A stretch of 12,126 bases of DNA. Source: JBPESN01 sp051710625. Lineage in GTDB: Bacteria; Pseudomonadota; Gammaproteobacteria; Enterobacterales; Enterobacteriaceae. Positions 7,183-12,126 of the stretch are shown here, piece after piece. Each line of letters opens with the position of its first letter. The stretch's first letter is position 1. The notes beneath the pieces are model-generated. The model saw only the letters and a program-made list of their open reading frames with translations, searched no databases and was not told the origin of the DNA. The stretch lies in assembly GCF_051710625.1 (NCBI RefSeq), contig NZ_JBPESN010000069.1, positions 1-12,126 of the forward strand. Direction: 5' to 3'. The position numbers were made by a program, and so were the translations under genes.

Positions 7183-8211
7183 TCAGCATTGCCGCAGTCC
7201 CAGATCCAGCGGCGTCTTGCTGCGCTCGCCGCCGATTTCCCGCGCCAGTCGTGGCACCATATAGCCTGAGACTTTCTCCAGCAGCTGCTGCATGATCTTC
7301 CGTACTTGCTTATCGTCAACCATGAAATGCGCCGCCCCCTGGACCCTGTCCAGAACATGCAGGTAGTAGGGCAGAATGCCGGCGGCGAACAAGGCTCCAC
7401 TCAGCGCCGCCAGTGTGTCGGCGTTATCATTGACCCCGCGCAGCAAGACGCTTTGGTTAAGTAAAGTCACCTGCGCATTGCGCAACCGTGTCATACTGTC
7501 GCACAGAGCGGCATCAATTTCGCGCGCATGGTTAATGTGCGTTACCAACACTACCTTGAGCCGGCCGCCGGCCAATCGCTGGCATAGACGTGCGGTAATA
7601 CGGGAGGGAATCACGACCGGCAGCCGACTGTGAATGCGTAGGGTGTTCAGGTGGGGGATCTCTTCCAGCAGGCAGATAAGCTCACTTAGCTCATGATCTT
7701 TAGCCATTAACGGATCGCCGCCGGAAAAGATGATTTCATTCAGTTCGGGGTGCTGGCGGATATAGGCTGCGGCGCGCCGCCAGTTTGTTTTGTTGCCCTG
7801 ATTTTCCTGATAGGGGAAATGGCGCCGGAAACAGTAGCGGCAATTGACCGCACAGCCGCCTTTTACCAGCATCAGCACGCGGTTTTGGTATTTATGCAGT
7901 AGTCCGGGTACCACGCTGTGCTGTTCGTCCAGCGGGTCGGTGCTATAGCCCGGCGCCAGATCAAACTCCTCGCGCGCTGTAATCACCTGGCGCAGCAGCG
8001 GATCGTCCGGGTCGCCCGTCACCATGCGCGCCGCAAAAGCGCGGGGGACGCGAAACGGGAACAGGCGCTGGGCCTCTGCGCCTTCGCGCAGGCCGGGGTG
8101 CCCCTCAAGCCTGAGAAGCTGAAGAAGCTGCACAGGGTCGGTAATGACATCGGCAAGTTGATGTAACCAATCTTCTCTAGCGGGCATATTTCGGGTTATA
8201 ATATGTGCCAT
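7183..8211 (-). CDS. epmB: EF-P (R)-beta-lysine-forming lysine 2,3-aminomutase EpmB
   Basis: EpmB is a radical-SAM, pyridoxal-phosphate enzyme that converts (S)-alpha-lysine to (R)-beta-lysine, the group that EpmA places on Lys34 of EF-P. The 342-residue product equals the E. coli length. The radical-SAM cluster motif is GGCAVNCRYCFRRHF with cysteines 120, 124 and 127; other landmarks are STDPLDEQHSVVPGLLHKY, IIFSGGDPLMAKDHEL, LRIHSRLPVVIPSRIT, LLNQSVLLRGVNDN, PYYLHVLDRVQGAAHFMV and a C-terminal LAREIGGERSKTPLDL. No lesion is seen. The gene diverges from efp with 40 bases between starts, the same arrangement as in E. coli, tying the modifying enzyme to its substrate gene. Confidence 0.97.
   Translation of the reverse strand: MAHIITRNMPAREDWLHQLADVITDPVQLLQLLRLEGHPGLREGAEAQRLFPFRVPRAFAARMVTGDPDDPLLRQVITAREEFDLAPGYSTDPLDEQHSVVPGLLHKYQNRVLMLVKGGCAVNCRYCFRRHFPYQENQGNKTNWRRAAAYIRQHPELNEIIFSGGDPLMAKDHELSELICLLEEIPHLNTLRIHSRLPVVIPSRITARLCQRLAGGRLKVVLVTHINHAREIDAALCDSMTRLRNAQVTLLNQSVLLRGVNDNADTLAALSGALFAAGILPYYLHVLDRVQGAAHFMVDDKQVRKIMQQLLEKVSGYMVPRLAREIGGERSKTPLDLGLRQC
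8197..8202 (+). promoter_or_regulatory. efp: Possible -10 element of the efp promoter
   Basis: A perfect TATAAT lies 49 bases before the efp ATG, with no convincing -35 at 16–18 bases. It is located inside the first codons of divergent epmB (start at 8209–8211), so transcription of efp would begin at or just upstream of the epmB start codon and the two 5' regions overlap. Confidence 0.45.
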
Positions 8212-8251
8212 TTTTTGGCTTAATTACCAAGTTTATATTAAGAGGACCACC

Positions 8252-8818
8252 ATGGAGTCTTATAGTACCAATGAATTCCGTTCCGGTCTTAAAATCATGC
8301 TTGATGGCGAACCGTGTGCGATCATTGAGAATGAATTCGTGAAGCCCGGCAAAGGTCAGGCGTTCAACCAGGTCCGTTTGCGCAAGCTGGTTTCCGGCAA
8401 AGTGCTGGAAAAAACCTTCAAATCCGGTGATTCGGTGGAAGCCGCCGATGTGATGGATATCAACCTGACTTACCTGTACAACGACGGTGAATTTTGGCAT
8501 TTCATGAATAACGAAAACTTTGAACAGCTGGCCGCCGATGCCAAAGCGGTGGGAGACAAAGCCAAATGGCTGGTGGAACAGGCCGAATGTGTGCTGACCC
8601 TATGGAACAGTCAGCCGATTGCTGTGACGCCGCCTAACTTCGTGGAGCTGGAAATCACGGAAACCGATCCGGGCCTGAAAGGCGACACCGCCGGCACCGG
8701 TGGTAAACCAGCCACGCTGACCACCGGCGCGGTGGTGAAAGTGCCGCTGTTTGTGCAGATTGGCGAAATAATCAAAGTCGATACCCGCTCCGGCGAGTAT
8801 GTCTCCCGAGTTAAATAA
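8252..8818 (+). CDS. efp: Translation elongation factor P
   Basis: EF-P binds between the P and E sites of the ribosome and restores peptide-bond formation at polyproline stretches. The 188-residue product is full length, with three beta-barrel domains: residues 1–64 (LKIMLDGEPCAIIENEFVKPGKGQAF), 65–128 and 129–188 (the conserved C-terminal GDTAGTGGKPATLTTGAVV, VPLFVQIGEIIKVDTRSGEYVSR). Lys34 is present at the loop tip PGKGQ, the site that EpmA modifies with beta-lysine. GAGGA lies well placed before the ATG. EpmB diverges upstream and epmA lies 784 bases downstream of the efp stop, so substrate and both modifying enzymes are together; the hydroxylase EpmC is not in this window. Confidence 0.98.
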   Translation: MESYSTNEFRSGLKIMLDGEPCAIIENEFVKPGKGQAFNQVRLRKLVSGKVLEKTFKSGDSVEAADVMDINLTYLYNDGEFWHFMNNENFEQLAADAKAVGDKAKWLVEQAECVLTLWNSQPIAVTPPNFVELEITETDPGLKGDTAGTGGKPATLTTGAVVKVPLFVQIGEIIKVDTRSGEYVSRVK

Positions 8819-8840
8819 GGCCGCGCGGAAAACGCCGGCC
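8819..8840 (+). terminator. Weak hairpin just after efp
   Basis: GGCCG (8819–8823) and CGGCC (8836–8840) pair, with an inner GCG/CGC after a one-base bulge. There is no T run after it, so it may only slow decay or be a weak attenuator before the entericidin gene. Confidence 0.3.
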
Positions 8841-8887
8841 TCGTGGCGGCAGTTACTGATTTTTGGCATTCGTGGGATCTGAGAACC

Positions 8888-9022
8888 ATGTTGGCAAAGA
8901 TGATTGGATTGTTGCTGCTCGCCGCTTTGGCATTAACGGCGTTGGCCGGGTGTAATACCACCCGCGGCTTTGGCGAAGATGTCTCTGCGGGTGGTAAGGC
9001 GATTCAGCGCGCAGCACAGTAA
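8888..9022 (+). CDS. ecnB: Entericidin A/B family small lipoprotein
   Basis: Entericidins are tiny membrane lipoproteins; in enteric bacteria ecnA and ecnB follow efp and were described as an antidote and toxin pair. This 44-residue ORF, below usual size cut-offs, has a signal peptide MLAKMIGLLLLAALALT, lipobox LAGC with Cys22, and mature text CNTTRGFGEDVSAGGKAIQRAA, which matches the family pattern CNTxRGxGEDI..GG.AI. Only one copy is present where E. coli has two; CNTTRG resembles EcnB and RGFGED resembles EcnA, so the symbol is a best guess. The ribosome site is weak (GATCTGAGAACC); the ATG at 8900 is a possible alternative start. It is 69 bases after efp and may be cotranscribed. Confidence 0.85.
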   Translation: MLAKMIGLLLLAALALTALAGCNTTRGFGEDVSAGGKAIQRAAQ

Positions 9023-9103
9023 CGGCATTCCGGTAGCGTTCAACGTATCACCTTAGCGTAGGGCACCTTGACGGCGCCCCGGGTGGTTCTGCACTGGCGA
9101 TGC

Positions 9104-9158
9104 CCATCGGGCGATACGGCCATAGGATGTAGTTGGCCGTATCCCTTCTCACCGATGG
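9104..9158. repeat. Nested inverted repeat (possible structured RNA or remnant)
   Basis: An inner perfect 10-bp stem, GATACGGCCA (9113–9122) with TGGCCGTATC (9134–9143) around an 11-base loop, is enclosed by an outer 7-bp stem CCATCGG (9104–9110) with CCGATGG (9152–9158). No T run follows, so it is not a classical terminator. Confidence 0.6.
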
Positions 9159-9333
9159 TGCACCTTACTCTCCCGTTTCCTTCCCACCCCTTTCCGTCCC
9201 TTTATTCCTGCGTTAGCTAGAATCCATGCCACACCCGCCTTTTTCAGGTCCAGGATTAGTGCGTCGCCCAGGGCCCGGTTTTGCCGTTGGCAGGGGTCAA
9301 TTCCTGGCCTATTATTTATCGCGCTCACCCCTG

Positions 9334-9367
9334 TCAGTGTGCCACTACAGCCACTACAGCCACTACA
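9334..9367. repeat. IS-tip match followed by three tandem copies of GCCACTACA
   Basis: Bases 9334–9349 (TCAGTGTGCCACTACA) are identical to the IS end at 1013–1028, in the same orientation. The last nine bases, GCCACTACA, are then repeated twice more without interruption (9341–9349, 9350–9358, 9359–9367). Confidence 0.75.
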
Positions 9368-9602
9368 AATCCATGAGGGAAATGAATGCTAAGTGTAGTA
9401 TTTGGCCGGGAATAGTGTGCCGAGAGGATAAAAAACCGCGAGCGGCGCCTGAGGTCAAGTCCGATATCTAGTTGTATTAATAATGGAAAGCGTCAGCGCG
9501 CTGCCTGAGCGCGCGCGGCAGCGGTTGTAAAGCGCGCCGCGATGTTTGTTTGCGCTCAAAAATACGGGTAGACTGCATCCGCTGTTTAACGGAGGGAAAG
9601 CT

Positions 9603-10580
9603 ATGAGCGATTCGGCCAGCTGGCAACCAAGCGCGCCTATTGCCGGTTTATTAAAACGCGCTGCAATTGTGGGCCAGATTCGACGGTTTTTCAGCGATCG
9701 CGGATTACTCGAAGTGGAAACGCCGGCGATGAGCCAGGCCACGGTGACGGATATCCATCTGGTGCCTTTCCAGACGTGCTTTAGCGGACCGGGAGCGGCC
9801 GGCGGCATGCCGCTGTATTTGATGACCAGCCCCGAATATCACATGAAGCGTCTGCTGGCGGCCGGGAGTGGTCCCCTTTTCCAGCTGTGCCGCAGTTTCC
9901 GTAATGAAGAGGCCGGCCGCTATCATAATCCGGAATTTACCATGCTTGAGTGGTATCGTCCCCATTACGACATGTACCGCCTGATGAATGAAGTCGACGA
10001 TTTGTTGCAGCAAATCCTCGATTGCGATAGTGCGGAAACGCTCTCCTATCAGCAGGTTTTCACCTGCCATGTGGAAGTCGATCCCTTATCGGCTGACAAA
10101 GCGCAGCTGTATGACGCGGCGGTCAAATGGGAACTTGGTGAAGCGGCCTCGGTGGAGGATGATCGCGATACGCTCCTGCAGTTATTGTTTGCGATGGTGG
10201 TGGAACCCAATATCGGGCACGATAAGCCGGCTTTCGTTTACCATTTCCCCGCCTCTCAAGCCGCGCTGGCTGAAATCAGCACCGAGGATCATCGGGTTGC
10301 GGATCGGTTTGAAGTGTATTTCAAAGGTATTGAGTTGGCGAATGGTTTCCGTGAACTGACCGACGCGCGCGAGCAGCGTCAACGCTTCGAGCAGGATAAT
10401 CGCAAGCGGGCGGCGATGAAGCTGAATGAGCAGCCTATCGATGAAAACTTACTGGCGGCCCTGGCTCAGGGGATGCCGAAGTGTTCCGGGGTGGCGTTGG
10501 GCGTGGACCGTCTGGTCATGCTGGCGCTGAAGGCCGATCGTTTAAGCGATGTCATCGCCTTTGCGGTAGAACGCGCCTAA
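9603..10580 (+). CDS. epmA: EF-P lysine lysyltransferase EpmA (PoxA/GenX/YjeA)
   Basis: EpmA is a paralogue of the class II lysyl-tRNA synthetase catalytic core, lacking the tRNA anticodon-binding domain. It activates (R)-beta-lysine with ATP and transfers it to Lys34 of EF-P. The 325-residue product is exactly the E. coli length. Class II motifs are visible: motif 1 region RRFFSDRGLLEVETP (27–41), TSPEYHMKRLL (75–85), motif 2 FRNEE (99–103) with RYHNPEFTMLEWYRPH, ISTEDHRVADRFEVYFKGIELANGF (225–249) and motif 3 GVALGVDRLVML (297–308). GGAGG stands eight bases before the ATG at 9603; a longer in-frame ORF from 9546 adds 19 unconserved residues. No lesion is seen. Its closeness to efp follows from loss of the ampC–frd segment. 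Confidence 0.97.
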   Translation: MSDSASWQPSAPIAGLLKRAAIVGQIRRFFSDRGLLEVETPAMSQATVTDIHLVPFQTCFSGPGAAGGMPLYLMTSPEYHMKRLLAAGSGPLFQLCRSFRNEEAGRYHNPEFTMLEWYRPHYDMYRLMNEVDDLLQQILDCDSAETLSYQQVFTCHVEVDPLSADKAQLYDAAVKWELGEAASVEDDRDTLLQLLFAMVVEPNIGHDKPAFVYHFPASQAALAEISTEDHRVADRFEVYFKGIELANGFRELTDAREQRQRFEQDNRKRAAMKLNEQPIDENLLAALAQGMPKCSGVALGVDRLVMLALKADRLSDVIAFAVERA

Positions 10581-10606
10581 GCGCTATCGCTGTGGCTGCT
10601 TTTCTG

Positions 10607-10621
10607 ACCGGCGCAGCCGGT
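10607..10621. repeat. Small hairpin after epmA
   Basis: ACCGGC, GCA, GCCGGT form a perfect six-bp stem with a three-base loop, 27 bases after the epmA stop, with no T run. It may end epmA transcription weakly. The remaining spacer up to 10811 shows no gene. Confidence 0.3.
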
Positions 10622-11390
10622 AACGGAGAGGCTCCCCCCGTTTCCCGACGCCGCCGCTACCGCCTGCGTCCGTCGACACCGCTGTTTTGACTTCGCGGTG
10701 CCGGCGGGAGCCTAACGTTCAGCCGCCTTGGCCGGGGGGCAGGTACTCCGGCCATCAGGGCGAGCCACTTTCCGGCTTGATGCGGTTGCCCGGTGTATTA
10801 TCCGCCTTGATCTAATCCCGGCGCGGCTGAAAAAGCGGGAAGGGCAATTCCATACCGTGGGCGTGATAGCCTTCCAGAATCAATGCATGCACTTGGTGAA
10901 GCAGCGGCATACGATGTCCCATTTCTGCCGCATGCATACGCAGCTCAAACAGCGGCAAGCCTTGCTGTAAATCCACCAAAAAGGCCTCCGGCGCCGGCAA
11001 CTCCAGTACCAGCGGACAGCGGCGCGGCGCCTGCACCAGAATATGGGTCACCTGTTCAATATTGGCGCCCGCCGGGGCGGGGGACCTTAACACCACGCGC
11101 ATGACGGTATCCGACAGCGACCAGTTGACGAATCGTTCGGTGATGAAGGTCTTGTTGGGAACGATAATTTCTTTCCGATCCTAGTCGGTGATCGTCGTGG
11201 CACGGGTATTAATCCGGGTAATATTGCCGGTTAGGTTACGAATGGTCACCGTATCGCCGATACGGATCGGTTTTTTAAACAGGATCATCAGGCCGGAAAT
11301 AAAATTGGCGAAGATCTCCTGCAGACCAAACCCCAGCCCCACGCCTAAGGCCGCCACCAGCCACTGCAATTTTGACCACTCGATACCTAT

Positions 11391-11422
11391 CATGGAAAAG
11401 CCGATACATGGAAAAGCCGATA
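11391..11422. repeat. Perfect 16-bp tandem duplication inside mscM
   Basis: CATGGAAAAGCCGATA at 11391–11406 is repeated exactly at 11407–11422. On the coding strand each copy encodes part of IGFSM, which occurs once in the family before MIGIEW. The identity of the two copies points to a recent slippage or duplication event. Confidence 0.9.
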
Positions 11423-11985
11423 AGCTTGCCCAACAGCATCAGGCCATATTTGGTCAGGGTGGTATGGCATAACCGGTCCCGGGGGTTAAATCCAAATGCT
11501 GCAGCAGCGCCAATTCGAGCAGTGCGGGTAAATTGCGCACCATCTGGGTGGTAATGAATGAAGACCAGGATAGCGATCAGTACCGCGCCGAGCGCAATCG
11601 GCTAGATGGTCTATCGACCCCCTGATTCGTTGAAGTGTCATCCCACAGGATGATGTTTTCCAGAAAGCCAAACGCCGAATGCAGCTCTGACCACAGTAAA
11701 ATTACCGATAACAGCGCAATCAGCGTTAGAATTGAGCGTACCAGTTACAGCGACTGTGCGCTGATGGTATCGAGATCCAGCACCTTCTCATTGACCTCGG
11801 CGGCGACCTCATTGAGCTGCGATTGCGACAAATTTTTCTCATTACGCGCCCGCTGGGCCAGCATTTCCGCGCGTCGCTGTTTGGTGCGCTCAAACGCAAC
11901 GCGGCGCCGCTGAATGAACATCTAGCGGCGGATGATGTGATAGATAATCAGTAATAAAAACCAAATCGATACCGAGGTTTCCAGC

Positions 11986-12025
11986 CGCGCCTATCGTCGC
12001 CGGCGCCGCAGCGACGATAGGCGCG
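11986..12025. repeat. 15-bp perfect inverted repeat in the mscM remnant
   Basis: CGCGCCTATCGTCGC (11986–12000) and its exact reverse complement (12011–12025) flank a 10-base spacer that itself holds the palindrome CGGCGCCG. The mscM frame differs on the two sides of this structure. Confidence 0.85.
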
Positions 12026-12126
12026 CGGATCATCAGATTCCATAACGACGGTATCACCGGCGCCGGGCTGATCGAGATACAGCGGCAGGCCGCCCCGTTT
12101 CAGGCAGCTGGGGACCTGCGCCAAAC

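Larger units (their letters stand above)
9023..9602. other. 580-base gene-free spacer (site of frd–ampC region in E. coli)
   Basis: Between the entericidin gene and epmA, E. coli carries sugE, blc, ampC and frdDCBA; none of their protein motifs can be read here in any frame. The spacer holds a nested inverted repeat (9104–9158), an IS-tip match plus a triple 9-bp repeat (9334–9367), and a GC-rich inverted repeat CGCTGCC/GGCAGCG near 9499–9522. The one open frame (9226–9471) has no similarity I recognise. The epmA promoter should lie in the last 150 bases but I cannot point to it with confidence. Confidence 0.6.
10812..12126 (-). pseudogene. mscM: Miniconductance mechanosensitive channel MscM, 3' part, broken
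   Basis: MscM (YjeP) is a large inner-membrane channel of the MscS/MscK type that opens under osmotic downshock; the E. coli protein has about 1100 residues and this fragment covers the C-terminal 430 or so. Readable pieces, from the window end leftwards, are LAQVPSCLKRGGLPLYLDQ, a membrane helix SIWFLLLIIYHIIRR, IQRRRVAFERTKQRRAEMLAQRA, LVRSILTLIALLSVILL, LPALLELALLQHLDLTPGTG, then the MscS pore and beta domain (LQWLVAALGVGLGFGLQEIFANFISG, KKPIRIGDTVTIRNLTG) and the tail AAEMGHRMPLLHQVHALIL. Stops are TAG at 11922–11924 (expected Trp), TAA at 11745–11747 and TAG at 11181–11183 (Trp in TITDWDRKE). Frames change near 12000, 11605, 11552 and 11463, and a 16-bp duplication lies at 11391–11422. 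Its last codon comes about 20 residues early. Confidence 0.93.

Noticed and set aside
6729..7400. 223-codon minus-strand open frame spanning the yjeI and epmB ends
   Set aside because: It runs antisense to yjeI and out of frame with epmB; both of those have clear family matches.
9226..9471. 81-codon open frame in the ecn–epmA spacer
   Set aside because: It has no recognisable motif, no good ribosome site, runs across the IS-tip match and the 9-bp tandem repeat (giving HYSHYSHY), and has proline-rich composition unlike the neighbouring genes.
9491..9541. GC-rich inverted repeats (CGCTGCC/GGCAGCG and GCGCGC runs) considered as a terminator or origin-like element
   Set aside because: No T run follows and the pairing competes among several alternating GC registers; nothing specific can be claimed.
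10481..10690. Open frame over the end of epmA
   Set aside because: It is a shifted frame of epmA continuing into the spacer, without similarity or ribosome site.
1..12126. Search for a novel defence, toxin or biosynthetic cluster, CRISPR array or tRNA
   Set aside because: Apart from the IS remnant, all coding stretches correspond to known enterobacterial chromosomal genes in conserved order; no spaced direct repeats, cloverleaf, or unassigned gene cluster is visible.

Overview
The window looks like chromosome from an insect-associated gammaproteobacterium of the Sodalis type. Every recognisable gene has its closest remembered relative in Enterobacterales, and the order dsbD–cutA–(dcuA)–aspA–fxsA–(yjeH)–groES–groEL–yjeI–epmB–efp–ecn–(frd)–epmA–mscM is the Escherichia coli order with pieces missing (bracketed genes are absent). 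The mixture of well-kept housekeeping genes, large fresh pseudogenes with few lesions, internal deletions and a degraded insertion sequence is typical of a recently host-restricted symbiont such as Sodalis glossinidius or the grain-weevil symbiont. The genus is inferred from memory of the families, not from a search.

Left part (1–3519, minus strand): the end of an IS3-family element (1–1028), itself dead through a frameshift in orfA and a nonsense codon in orfB, is inserted into dsbD. The 5' part of dsbD (1029–1663) also carries several frameshifts. The small gene cutA (1639–2007) is intact and overlaps the start of broken dsbD. The aspartase gene aspA (2078–3519) has an amber codon and about three frameshifts; the transporter gene dcuA, expected between cutA and aspA, is gone.

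Middle part (3520–7022, plus strand): fxsA, then groES–groEL behind a clear sigma-32 heat-shock promoter and closed by a strong intrinsic terminator, then the lipoprotein gene yjeI.

Right part (7183–10580): epmB (minus) and efp (plus) diverge from a 40-base gap, followed by a 44-residue entericidin gene missed by size cut-offs, a 580-base gene-free stretch where E. coli has sugE, blc, ampC and frdABCD, and then epmA. EpmB isomerises lysine to beta-lysine, EpmA attaches it to Lys34 of EF-P, and EF-P rescues ribosomes stalled at polyproline; substrate and two modifying enzymes are all intact and lie within 3.4 kb.

The right edge (10812–12126, minus strand) is the 3' part of mscM, a mechanosensitive channel gene destroyed by three nonsense codons, several frameshifts and a 16-bp tandem duplication, with a 15-bp inverted repeat near the window end. 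I see no CRISPR array, tRNA, rRNA, phage or defence locus, and no undescribed multi-gene system. The points of interest are the pattern of gene decay and some unexplained repeats in the spacers.
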